Shown piece by piece: positions 1 to 6,113 of a stretch of 6,392 nt of DNA. Source of the DNA: an uncultured Nitrospina sp. (lineage in GTDB: Bacteria; Nitrospinota; Nitrospinia; Nitrospinales; VA-1); assembly GCA_950072225.1 (NCBI GenBank), contig CATMOP010000118.1:1-6392 (forward strand). Reading direction: 5' to 3'. A program made the position numbers and the translations under genes. Below the pieces are notes generated by a model. That model searched no databases. It was not told the origin of the DNA and saw only the letters and a list, made by a program, of their open reading frames with translations. How positions within the stretch are numbered: position 1 is the stretch's first letter; each line of letters opens with the position of its first letter.

Positions 1-264
1 ACCGCTGAGGCCCGGCCCTTGTTGGAAAAAGTCATTTCCGGACTTTCTGAGCTGGAAAACTTTTCTGCCGAAGAAATAGAGGACTTGTTCAAGAAAATTG
101 TGGAAGAAGAGGGGATGAAGCTGGGCAAGTTGGCGCAACCGGTTCGTGTGGCCCTCACTGGCACGACAGTGAGCCCCGGCATCTACGATGTAATCCTTCT
201 ACTGGGCCGGGAACAAACCCTCGCACGCTTGAAAAACGCGCTTCAAATCGCATCCGATTGCTGA
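1..264 (+). CDS. gltX: Glutamyl-tRNA synthetase, C-terminal fragment (5' part outside window)
   Basis: This is the last 87 codons of a class I aminoacyl-tRNA synthetase that charges tRNA-Glu with glutamate in the cytoplasm. The reading frame is open from base 1, so the gene begins upstream; the internal TTG at 19 is not the real start. The fragment is the helical anticodon-binding end. It carries the typical run GMKLGKLAQPVRVALTGTTV followed by SPGIYDVILLLGRE and a closing helix, LARLKNAL, which is how bacterial GltX proteins normally finish. The catalytic HIGH and KMSKS motifs would lie outside the window. It converges on the reductase gene, with 62 bases between the two stop codons. Nothing looks truncated at the 3' end. 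Recognition is from the conserved C-terminal wording. A GlnRS-like or discriminating versus non-discriminating role cannot be told from this part. Confidence 0.93.
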   Translation, partial: TAEARPLLEKVISGLSELENFSAEEIEDLFKKIVEEEGMKLGKLAQPVRVALTGTTVSPGIYDVILLLGREQTLARLKNALQIASDC

Positions 265-268
265 TTCC

Positions 269-330
269 ACTAGGCGTGGGGCCAACTAGCAATAACTATA
301 TTTGGCAAGCAAAGAGTTATCTCTGCTTAA
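269..330 (+). repeat. Short copy of an inverted repeat pair flanking the reductase gene
   Basis: The block at 269-284 (ACTAGGCGTGGGGCCA) matches 15 of 16 bases, in inverted orientation, with 2512-2527. The block at 304-330 matches 24 of 27 bases with the complement of 2387-2413. The matching blocks keep the same order, but the spacer is 19 bases here and 98 in the other copy, so this looks like an internally deleted version. Read as codons, the second block ends QRVISA-stop, and so does the other copy; two of the three differences fall at third codon positions. It could be a remnant of a duplicated short gene or a non-coding repeat. It abuts gltX and reaches the reductase stop codon. Confidence 0.5.
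292..320. other. AT-rich imperfect hairpin between convergent stops
   Basis: ATAACT (292-297) pairs with AGTTAT (315-320), and inside it TTTG (301-304) pairs with CAAA (310-313). It sits between the convergent gltX and reductase genes, where a bidirectional terminator is expected. No good T-tract follows on either strand, so a termination role is uncertain. The same bases are part of a sequence repeated upstream of the reductase gene. Confidence 0.3.
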
Positions 331-2294
331 ATCATTTCTCCGATATCTTTGACCTGCACTTTGTCCTGCAGGCCCTTGGCTTTCACAGCATCTTCCAGCA
401 TGAGTACACAATAGGGGCAGGACACGGCAATAGTATCGGGATTGGTCACCATTAACTCATCCAGCCGGTGATGGCTCATGCGTGTGCCGGTATTTTCTTC
501 GAGCAGGAACCGGGCCCCGCCAGCCCCGCAACAGGTCCCCTTCTCCCGGCTTTGTTCAACCTCGTGAATTTTTTCCACTCCTGCTGAGAGCACATTGCGG
601 GGTGCATCGTAAATTCCATTATGTCGCCCCAGGTAACAGGAATCATGCACCACAACATTGTCGCCTGTTTTTTCTCCGACAGATAATTTTCCCTCTGCGA
701 TCAATGTTTCCAGCAATTCAGAATGGTGGATCACTTCCAGATGGGCTCCGAATTCGGGATACTCGTTTTTCAGCGAGTTGAGGCAATGTGGGCAGTGGGT
801 GATGACTTTCTGCACACCTTTTTGTTGGAAGGTTTTGGCATTTTTGCTGGCCAGCATGTCGAACAGGTATTCATTACCCGCTCTGCGGGCTGGATCGCCG
901 GTACAACCCTCATCGTTCCCTAAAATAGAAAAGCTGACTCCCGCCTGTTTCAAAGCCTTCACCACCGCTGCGGAAATTTGTTTGCCGCGTGTATCGAACG
1001 ACCCGTTGCACCCCACAAAATACAAGTATTCGGTAGGGTTGCTCTTGTCCCAGATCGGAACGTCCAGCTCTTTCGCCGCCCAGTCGGAGCGTGTGTGTTT
1101 GGGGAATCCCCATGGGTTGGACTGGGTTTCCAGTGATTTGAAAGCGGATTCGAATTCTTTCGGATAGCGGTTTTCGGTCATGACTAGTCCGCGCCGCAGA
1201 TCGATCACCTTGTCGACGTATTCGATCATCACCGGGCAGGCGGATTCGCAGGCTCCGCAGGTGGTACAGGCCCAAAGTGTTTCATCTTGGATTACTCCGC
1301 CGAGAAGGGGGATATTGGAATCGTGCGGACCGTTAAGATGGTCGCGCAGGTCAACGGTCAATTGTTGTGGCGAAAGAGGTTTGCCGGTTGCCAGTGCCGG
1401 GCAGACCTGGTCACACCGGCCGCATTGGGTGCAGGTATGCAGGTCCAGCAGTTGCTTCCAGGTGAAACTTTCAATTTCTGTGACCCCAAAGGTTTCATTT
1501 TCGTCGTCTTCAAAATCGATTCGACGCAGATCATTTCCGGGGTCCAATTTGGAAAAGAAAACATTTGGGATGGAAGTCAGGATATGAAAGTGTTTGCTGC
1601 GTGGAAGCAGCGTTATGAAAAAAAGGATGGCGGACACATGCGCCCAGTAGGACAAGCTGTGAAGGTGCCCCGTCAATTCCTTTCCCAATAGGCTGACAAG
1701 GGGAACAAAAAGGGCTGCAAGAGGCCCGGAAACTTCAATATCCGGATGGAGAACCAGAAAAGCTGAATCGAATAAAACGTCACTAACCATGATGATGAGT
1801 ATCAGACACAGAATTACCAGGCCCTCGACGGAGAGTGTGAGGTGGTCGGGTTTAATCACCAACCTGCGGTAAAGGGCATAAAGAACCGCCAACGTGACCA
1901 TGAAGACTGCGCCATCCTTGACCCATAAATAAGGCAGGATAAGGGGAGCGGTGCCGGACAAATGAGAATCAATTTGCGGGAACAATCCGACTATAAAGAA
2001 CTCGCCGGCACGGATGAGGAGGATTAGGAATCCCCAGAAAATCAGGGCATGCATCCAGCCCGATTTGGGTTCCTGTATGAGCCTTTTTTGCGCAAAAGCG
2101 ATGCTGAGAGTGGTGAAAATTCGTTTTATGGGTTGGTCAATACGGTTTTCTTTCTCAGCTTTCAGCAGAAGGTTCAGTTTCGGCCATGCGCTCAGGATAA
2201 AGGCGGTCAATGCACTCAGAATAAGAAAAACCAGCACCCAAGGTTGCAGGTCAGGGGCAACCCATTCGAAAGCACGGTTAATATATTGGTCCAT
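327..2294 (-). CDS. Membrane Fe-S reductase, EtfAB:menaquinone oxidoreductase type (FadF/EMO-like, HdrD-like CCG domains)
   Basis: This 655-residue integral membrane protein probably moves electrons from reduced electron-transfer flavoprotein to menaquinone, as in fatty-acid or related acyl-CoA oxidation. The N-terminal 240 residues hold about six membrane helices (near 18-37, 80-105, 127-146, 153-180, 188-204, 214-231) with histidines in WMHALIF and YWAHVSA placed like NarI-type heme b ligands. Two CxxCxxCxxxC clusters follow: C288/C291/C294/C298 and C343/C346/C349/C353. Two cysteine-rich (CCG) domains come next. The first has C429, C464 (GCTGD instead of CCG) and C501/C504; the second has C553, C588-C589 and C626/C629. 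This order of domains and the length fit the FadF/EMO family. The ATG start has AAGGGG 11 bases upstream, which is a rather long spacing. No etfAB or acyl-CoA dehydrogenase gene is visible nearby. An HdrD- or glycolate-oxidase-like role is less likely because of the fused cytochrome domain. Confidence 0.85.
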   Translation of the reverse strand: MDQYINRAFEWVAPDLQPWVLVFLILSALTAFILSAWPKLNLLLKAEKENRIDQPIKRIFTTLSIAFAQKRLIQEPKSGWMHALIFWGFLILLIRAGEFFIVGLFPQIDSHLSGTAPLILPYLWVKDGAVFMVTLAVLYALYRRLVIKPDHLTLSVEGLVILCLILIIMVSDVLFDSAFLVLHPDIEVSGPLAALFVPLVSLLGKELTGHLHSLSYWAHVSAILFFITLLPRSKHFHILTSIPNVFFSKLDPGNDLRRIDFEDDENETFGVTEIESFTWKQLLDLHTCTQCGRCDQVCPALATGKPLSPQQLTVDLRDHLNGPHDSNIPLLGGVIQDETLWACTTCGACESACPVMIEYVDKVIDLRRGLVMTENRYPKEFESAFKSLETQSNPWGFPKHTRSDWAAKELDVPIWDKSNPTEYLYFVGCNGSFDTRGKQISAAVVKALKQAGVSFSILGNDEGCTGDPARRAGNEYLFDMLASKNAKTFQQKGVQKVITHCPHCLNSLKNEYPEFGAHLEVIHHSELLETLIAEGKLSVGEKTGDNVVVHDSCYLGRHNGIYDAPRNVLSAGVEKIHEVEQSREKGTCCGAGGARFLLEENTGTRMSHHRLDELMVTNPDTIAVSCPYCVLMLEDAVKAKGLQDKVQVKDIGEMI

Positions 2295-2386
2295 AAACGG
2301 TGTAACCCCTTAGCAGCGTAAACTGCGATATCCTCATCATAATTATTATCTTCATGCCCCAGAGGAGTAAATTGTGCAAGAGCTTG

Positions 2387-2527
2387 TTAAGCCGAAATAA
2401 CTCTTTGCTCGCCAGCAAAAACTATTTGCCCCTTCAGAGCACGCGAGATGTCCTCTTCATTAACCTTCATGCCCTGCAAGGGTAAAAGCTGAGGAAGAAT
2501 ATCACGGCTACTGGCCTCACGCCTAGT
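2387..2527 (-). repeat. Long copy of the inverted repeat pair; holds a 27-codon ORF that may be a gene remnant
   Basis: Both ends match the short copy at 269-330 in inverted orientation, and the middle is about 79 bases longer. The minus strand reads through the repeat in one frame, with wording that looks protein-like (DILPQLLPLQG, then MKVNEEDISRALKG) and an end, GEQRVISA-stop, that parallels GKQRVISA-stop in the other copy. Upstream the frame is closed by a TAA just beyond 2535, and no good start with a ribosome binding site is seen. I do not recognise the protein. It may be the tail of a broken gene or a repeat that is open by chance. Confidence 0.45.
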
Positions 2528-2596
2528 AGGGTTGAGGAATTATTAGATTATTGTTTTTATTCGAGAATTGCTATTTTATTCGTAGTCTGGGTAATA

Positions 2597-2608
2597 TATA
2601 ATTATAAT
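2597..2608 (+). promoter_or_regulatory. Overlapping tandem -10 boxes for the CsgG/LpoB-like gene
   Basis: Two perfect TATAAT hexamers sit end to end (2597-2602 and 2603-2608), about 50 bases before the gene. The upstream DNA is AT-rich, which could act as an UP element. No good -35 lies 16-18 bases upstream of either box; the nearest candidate, TTGCTA at 2568, is too far away. Confidence 0.45.
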
Positions 2609-2610
2609 GC

Positions 2611-2626
2611 ATGGAGGATCATCCAT
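2611..2626. promoter_or_regulatory. 16-base operator-like dyad, ATGGAGGATCATCCAT
   Basis: ATGGA and TCCAT are inverted arms around GATC, and only one base pair breaks the symmetry. It begins 3 bases after the second TATAAT, so it would cover the transcription start. That position suits a repressor site or a hairpin at the very start of the mRNA. No regulator gene is visible. Confidence 0.3.
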
Positions 2627-2657
2627 TGTTCCAATCTGATTTTGGAGGTTTTTGACC

Positions 2658-3521
2658 TTGCTAGAATTTATGAGGATACAATTCCGGGTATTGCCGGTTT
2701 TGGTGTTTTGGGGAATTTTGTTCCCGGTTTCCGCATTATCGGTTCCCGTTGAGGATGAGTTTGACAGGAATCAGGCCGGGAATCACCCTGGGGTATTTCC
2801 TAAATGGGAAGGGACACCCCCACTGAACCCGGACCTTTTTCCCAACTTGACAGATGGAATCAACGAACCGCATCCTTTACCGGCCCATGTCAGGCGAGAT
2901 ATTTATGTCCAGTTGCTGAGAATTGCACCGGTAGACCAGGTGCAAAGCAAGGTGTTCAACCCGGACCGGTTTAACCATCTCCAAAGGATCGGAGTAATGG
3001 GCTTTGAAAACAAAACTTTTGCGCCTTTTGAAGACAAAATGGCCGGGGACATTGTATCCAGGCAGGCTTATCAGGAATTGAGAACTAACAAAAATTACTC
3101 TAATATTATCCCTCCGCAGTTGATGGAGGATGCGCGGTTTAAAATTGTCAAAACCCCCGGCTCTGTAGCAGATCAAAATCTGGTTGATTCGGATACTGAG
3201 GAAACAGTGCCGCTGGTTGCCGGCGACAGGGTTGATGCGGTAATGGTCGGAGCGGTCACAAAGTTTACCGATGAGTATATAGATCGGTATGGGAAAGTTC
3301 AGAAAAGCATAGCCAGCGGCTTGGAGTTCACCGCTTTTTTAGTGGACCCCCGAACCCGTGAAGTAATATGGGGCGCTCGTTTTGTCGGGCGGCAAAGGTC
3401 GGGCATTCAGCACTTCGATCAACATAAGGGTCGCTGGCTGAATAAGAAAGACTTTACCCGCTCTGCTATGAAATTTGTGTTAAAGGAATTTAGGAACCGG
3501 GATGGAACCGAAAAACCATAA
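2658..3521 (+). CDS. Secreted CsgG/LpoB-like fold protein, function unknown
   Basis: This is a 287-residue exported protein. The TTG at 2658 is chosen because GGAGG (2644-2648) lies 9 bases before it. TTG 2652 would be only 3 bases away, and ATG 2670 would be 21. The N-terminus is a signal peptide (hydrophobic FRVLPVLVFWGILFPVSA) with likely cleavage near residue 26; there is no lipobox cysteine. After a proline-rich linker, the region from about residue 110 reads like the CsgG/LpoB/LPP20-like periplasmic fold: IGVMGFENKT at the first strand, then VDAVMVGAVTKFTD, and a late FLVDPRTREVIWGARF where such proteins have 'D..tgevlW'. The exact family and role are not recognised. Twelve bases separate it from the HmuY-like gene, so the two are probably co-transcribed. 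Membership of the fold is inferred from pattern only. Confidence 0.72.
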   Translation: MLEFMRIQFRVLPVLVFWGILFPVSALSVPVEDEFDRNQAGNHPGVFPKWEGTPPLNPDLFPNLTDGINEPHPLPAHVRRDIYVQLLRIAPVDQVQSKVFNPDRFNHLQRIGVMGFENKTFAPFEDKMAGDIVSRQAYQELRTNKNYSNIIPPQLMEDARFKIVKTPGSVADQNLVDSDTEETVPLVAGDRVDAVMVGAVTKFTDEYIDRYGKVQKSIASGLEFTAFLVDPRTREVIWGARFVGRQRSGIQHFDQHKGRWLNKKDFTRSAMKFVLKEFRNRDGTEKP

Positions 3522-3533
3522 AAGAATTGAACT

Positions 3534-4325
3534 ATGAATGAACCTTTTAATGGCACCGCTGATCCGGGGATGGACAAAAAAAGAAAGCTTTGGCTGAACA
3601 TCTTTTTGCTCAACCTCTGCATTTCGTTGCTTTTGGTAGGCATTTTCTGGTTACCCGCAAAGCTGATGCAAGTGGACGATTTTCTAAGTTCTCCCAGTGT
3701 TAACGTTCCTGGAAAAGGCGAAATGGCCAAAAAATCTGAAGAAAAGGCGGAACCTGCACCGAAGTCATTTGCCAATCTAATGACAACCCAGGTGACAACA
3801 TTAAACGCTTCTTCTGAAAAAGATTATGTGTATTTTGACTTTTCCAGCGGTAAGCCAGTTCGCATTTTGGATACCTCATCCTTGGAATGGGATCTAGCTT
3901 TTAGAAGGGGCAAGGTGATATCTAACGGCGGCGCTTCAAGCAGACTGGGAAAAGCGGGCCTCATCGACCTGGGTAAGGTTGATTTTGACACGGTGGCGGA
4001 AGCGCCCAAGGATAATTATATCCAGGATGTAGCCGCGAGAACGGAAACGGAAAACCCGGTCTTGATAAAATGGTATAATTATAATTACTTCACCCACAAG
4101 CTTACCGCCAAGGATAATATCTATGCAGTACGGACTGCGAACGGCAAATTTGCCAAGCTTCAGTTTTTGAACTTTTATTGTGACAACAAAGAGGCGGGAT
4201 GTGTAAAAATACGCTATGTGTATCAGGATAACGGGTCCAATAGCTTTTTGAAAACAGGTGGCGCTTATACGACAACCTCGTCTGAAACGGCTTCCCTCCC
4301 ACTAAAGCCCAAGACTTCGTTTTGA
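3534..4325 (+). CDS. Membrane-anchored HmuY-like protein
   Basis: This is a 263-residue protein with a cytoplasmic start, one membrane helix (about residues 19-41, after KKRK) and a charged linker. An outer HmuY-like domain runs from about 83 to 255. The domain shows the usual markers: YVYFDFSSGKPV, then SLEWDLAFRRGKVISNGG, and later YAVRTANGKFAKLQFLNFY followed by VKIRYVYQ. HmuY of Porphyromonas is a heme-binding protein, but many bacterial relatives have no proven ligand, so heme binding here is only possible. A CX6C pair (CDNKEAGC) in the domain could form a disulfide. The uncleaved helix is unusual beside classical HmuY lipoproteins. ATG 3534 has no clear ribosome binding site and probably depends on coupling to the gene 12 bases upstream; ATG 3570 is an alternative that would keep the helix. 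Confidence 0.78.
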   Translation: MNEPFNGTADPGMDKKRKLWLNIFLLNLCISLLLVGIFWLPAKLMQVDDFLSSPSVNVPGKGEMAKKSEEKAEPAPKSFANLMTTQVTTLNASSEKDYVYFDFSSGKPVRILDTSSLEWDLAFRRGKVISNGGASSRLGKAGLIDLGKVDFDTVAEAPKDNYIQDVAARTETENPVLIKWYNYNYFTHKLTAKDNIYAVRTANGKFAKLQFLNFYCDNKEAGCVKIRYVYQDNGSNSFLKTGGAYTTTSSETASLPLKPKTSF

Positions 4326-4353
4326 TAGCAAGAAGAAAATATTTTGGGTTTCC

Positions 4354-4383
4354 AAGACCGCTCTTCCCAATCTCGGTTTTTTC
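4354..4383 (+). terminator. Probable intrinsic terminator after the HmuY-like gene
   Basis: AAGACCG (4354-4360) pairs with CGGTTTT (4374-4380), including one G-T pair, around a 13-base loop, and the T-tract runs on to 4382. It lies 29 bases after the stop codon, where the two-gene operon should end. Confidence 0.5.
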
Positions 4384-4446
4384 TGATAAAAACAAGTTTC
4401 GGCGCTCTATTTAGGATAGAAGAAGAGACCAGTGACCGTAATAAAT

Positions 4447-4465
4447 TATAATCAAAATTTTGATT
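4447..4465 (+). promoter_or_regulatory. -10 box overlapped by a perfect 16-base palindrome
   Basis: A perfect TATAAT (4447-4452) lies 26 bases before the start codon at 4479. A perfect 16-base palindrome, AATCAAAATTTTGATT, spans 4450-4465, overlapping the -10 and covering the expected start of transcription. No good -35 is found upstream. This is a typical place for a repressor operator, though an A/T-only core also makes chance symmetry easier. Confidence 0.45.
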
Positions 4466-4478
4466 TGGAGAAAAATGA

Positions 4479-5063
4479 ATGCCGACTTTAAAAGGTTTGT
4501 TGTTTAATCAATTTGCCACCGAAGGCCTCTCTGCACTGGTTGAGGAAATGCAGTCTAAATATACCGCGAAAAAAGGACGCAGATTTAACCATGATAATAT
4601 AACCTACGAAATCAGTCGCCCTACCCTGAATGGCAACACTATTGAATTTGAGATCAGCTCAAAAATTCCAGAGGATGAAATCAAAACCCCCAAGGCGATG
4701 CAATCCTATTTCCAGCAAATCAAAAAAGTTCTAGGGAAAGGGAAGCGCAAGCCTGAGTCGATTGAAATGGAAAATATAGTCTGGGACTCAAGAAAGGAAA
4801 CCGAAAAAAAGAGGGACTATGTAAAGCTCCAATACCGGTTTCCTCTGGATGATTTGTTTGACAATAAGGTGGTGGCAAAACGGCACGAGCAAGTTATGAG
4901 TGGCCAGGCTGACCCATCCATACCAGATTCTCCCAGTGCTTTTACCAAGGCGGGCAGTGTGGTGCTGGCCGTTGTTCGTGAAACCATGCACCAGTTCGGC
5001 AAGGAAAGTCTGGTCAAATTAATGGATGCCAATAAGCAGATCAAAGCCTCCCTGAAAGGCTAA
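4479..5063 (+). CDS. Unrecognised soluble 194-residue protein
   Basis: I do not recognise this protein. It has no signal peptide, no membrane helix and no cysteine, so a cytoplasmic protein is expected. It is rich in charged residues (for example KGKRKPESIEMEN and SRKETEKKRDYVK) and mixes short strands (ITYEISRPTLNGNTIEFEIS) with helices; the last 40 residues look helical. Start ATG 4479 is supported by GGAG at 4467-4470 with 8-base spacing; the overlapping ATG at 4475 leads to a short frame and is not used. It is the first gene of a tight run with the 59-residue membrane protein (6 bases away) and the DUF420 gene, so a link to the respiratory membrane is possible but not shown. Codon use resembles that of its neighbours, which argues for a real gene. 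Confidence 0.72.
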   Translation: MPTLKGLLFNQFATEGLSALVEEMQSKYTAKKGRRFNHDNITYEISRPTLNGNTIEFEISSKIPEDEIKTPKAMQSYFQQIKKVLGKGKRKPESIEMENIVWDSRKETEKKRDYVKLQYRFPLDDLFDNKVVAKRHEQVMSGQADPSIPDSPSAFTKAGSVVLAVVRETMHQFGKESLVKLMDANKQIKASLKG

Positions 5064-5069
5064 ATCTTT

Positions 5070-5249
5070 ATGGGGTCCATAAGATATTTTTTGGGCAGGA
5101 CATTGCAATTGATAGGCTTGGCTACCATCTCGGTGGTGGTTTTCATGTTCTTCACCCAGATGAGTATGGAACCCCTGCTGACCTGGTCGTTGATTGGTGT
5201 TTCCGAGTTTTATGGCGGAACCTGGTTGATGGGCAAAGAGGAAGGTTAA
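5070..5249 (+). CDS. Small two-helix membrane protein, 59 residues
   Basis: This small gene lies in the gap between the 194-residue protein and the DUF420 gene. The frame begins at ATG 5070, with AAAGG (5055-5059) 10 bases upstream inside the end of the previous gene. It starts MGSIRYFLGRTLQL, followed by a hydrophobic helix (about residues 12-29), a short polar turn near QMSMEP and a second helix (about 36-53), ending GKEEG. The opening 'RYFLGRTLQLIGL' resembles short membrane proteins seen near respiratory genes in other bacteria; this is a recollection of style, not a match to a named family. The 6-base spacing to the upstream gene and 59 bases to the DUF420 gene suggest one operon. Its role is unknown; a small assembly partner of the DUF420 protein is a reasonable guess. 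Confidence 0.72.
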   Translation: MGSIRYFLGRTLQLIGLATISVVVFMFFTQMSMEPLLTWSLIGVSEFYGGTWLMGKEEG

Positions 5250-5270
5250 TTGGCCTTTTCCTCACTGGTA

Positions 5271-5286
5271 GGGCAATGCCCCTTTT
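5271..5286 (+). other. Small hairpin with T-tract inside the operon
   Basis: GGGC (5271-5274) and GCCC (5278-5281) enclose a 3-base loop and are followed by CTTTT. A 4-pair stem is weak for termination. It may reduce read-through into the DUF420 gene or protect an mRNA end. Confidence 0.25.
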
Positions 5287-5308
5287 CCATAAGAAATAAA
5301 GGTTATCC

Positions 5309-6022
5309 ATGAAAACCCTTCTTGAGCAACCTGGTTTTTTAGCCCCATCGGGAACGATAGGGGCTGATGTCAGCTATCTGCTGGCACTCGTTTTTACTAT
5401 CCTCTTTCTTGTGGCCTGGGCGATGGCCAAAAAAGGCCAGGGAACCCGGCACCATAAACTGGCTCTGGTTTCCATGGTGTCGATGATCGTTTATTTCTGT
5501 GCTTATTATTACGCCCGGCAGTTGGGGGTTCTCTCTTTTGAAGGTCGAGAAGGCTTTGGTGGCCCGGATGAAGTTTACGAAAACGTTTTTGTTCCGGTTT
5601 TAACCATCCATCTCATTCTGGTTACCTTAGGGTTGATTCTTGCTTTGTACATGATTCCACTGGGATTCCGTGCTAGTGAAAACACGGGTGGGGATTACCG
5701 CTTGAAAACCGGGGAATTGAAAATGAAACCTCGGATATTCAAAATAATCATGTTCACCATTCTTGGATGCTGGGCTCTGAATCAGGCCATCTTGCTGGCG
5801 GTTCGGCAGAATCCGTTTGGAGCCAGCGTGGCGTATGGATTGATTTTCGCCACCATTGCTTTGGTGGTAAGCCTGGAGAAATTGATCGAAAAATTACTTC
5901 CAGATGGTGCAAGGCGGCATCGGATTATGGGCCGAACCACAATGGTTATTTTTGCCCTGATCCTGGTGACCAGCACAGCAACCTATCTCATGCTCTATGT
6001 CATTTATCCGCACAAAATTTAA
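5309..6022 (+). CDS. DUF420-family membrane protein (CtaM-related), enlarged form
   Basis: This is a 237-residue integral membrane protein with about six helices (near 21-40, 50-70, 92-118, 143-166, 171-192, 209-233). DUF420 markers are present: HHK at 48-50 leading into helix two, a VYENVFVPVLTIH stretch with His101 in helix three, and RRHRIMGRTT (His204) before the last helix, which ends YLMLYVIYP. DUF420 includes CtaM, needed for maturation of heme-copper oxidases in Gram-positive bacteria, so an assembly role in respiration is plausible. Usual members have four helices and roughly 140-190 residues. Here about 75-80 residues with two extra helices sit between the third and last core helices. 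Start ATG 5309 has AAAGG (5298-5302) 6 bases upstream. It is the last gene of the run, and no strong terminator follows. Confidence 0.75.
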   Translation: MKTLLEQPGFLAPSGTIGADVSYLLALVFTILFLVAWAMAKKGQGTRHHKLALVSMVSMIVYFCAYYYARQLGVLSFEGREGFGGPDEVYENVFVPVLTIHLILVTLGLILALYMIPLGFRASENTGGDYRLKTGELKMKPRIFKIIMFTILGCWALNQAILLAVRQNPFGASVAYGLIFATIALVVSLEKLIEKLLPDGARRHRIMGRTTMVIFALILVTSTATYLMLYVIYPHKI

Positions 6023-6035
6023 TCAGAGGGTTAAA

Positions 6036-6050
6036 TTCCGGCAGACGGAA
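6036..6050. other. Short hairpin after the DUF420 gene
   Basis: TTCCG (6036-6040) and CGGAA (6046-6050) enclose a 5-base loop, 13 bases after the stop codon. On the plus strand it is followed by A residues, not T, so it is not a standard terminator for the operon; on the minus strand only TTTAA follows. Confidence 0.25.
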
Positions 6051-6097
6051 AAAACGAAGGAAGAAATAATGCTTGAAAGGGGAAAATCTTTAAAATA

Positions 6098-6113
6098 AAG
6101 GGGTTTTACCCTT
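6098..6113 (-). terminator. Weak terminator candidate for the 35-codon gene
   Basis: Read on the minus strand, AAGGG and CCCTT form a 5-pair stem with a 6-base loop, followed by TATTTT. It lies about 35 bases past the stop codon of the small ORF. It overlaps the -35 box of the opposite promoter by two bases, so it also marks where the two transcription units meet. The stem is short. Confidence 0.3.

Larger units (their letters stand above)
2295..2657. other. Divergent intergenic region, 363 bases
   Basis: This stretch separates the reductase (minus) from the secreted CsgG/LpoB-like gene (plus). It holds the reductase ribosome binding site (AAGGGG, complement of 2306-2311), the long copy of the flanking inverted repeat (2387-2527), an AT-rich segment (2535-2608), two overlapping TATAAT boxes and a 16-base dyad. 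On the minus strand one frame is open from about 2535 to a TAA at 2387-2389. An ATG in it at 2470 gives a 27-codon reading frame with no convincing ribosome binding site. No conventional gene is supported. Confidence 0.6.

Noticed and set aside
258..455. 65-codon plus-strand frame starting inside the end of gltX
   Set aside because: It overlaps the gltX stop and the reductase C-terminus, and has no binding site or recognisable content.
910..1691. Several long frames opposite to or overlapping the reductase gene (for example 910-1275 minus, 1180-1587 plus, 1287-1691 plus)
   Set aside because: They lie wholly inside a convincing 655-residue protein with cysteine motifs throughout, their products look unlike any protein, and no ribosome binding sites support them.
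2380..2530. Integron attC-like site
   Set aside because: No paired RYYYAAC and GTTRRRY core sites and no neighbouring cassette or integrase.
2611..2655. 14-codon frame just before the CsgG/LpoB-like gene, possible leader peptide
   Set aside because: Its ATG lies at or before the expected transcription start and has no binding site; its stop falls next to the gene start by chance.
6069..6098. 9-codon frame after the DUF420 gene with AAGGA upstream
   Set aside because: Too short to support, with no repeat codons or attenuator structure that would suggest a leader peptide.
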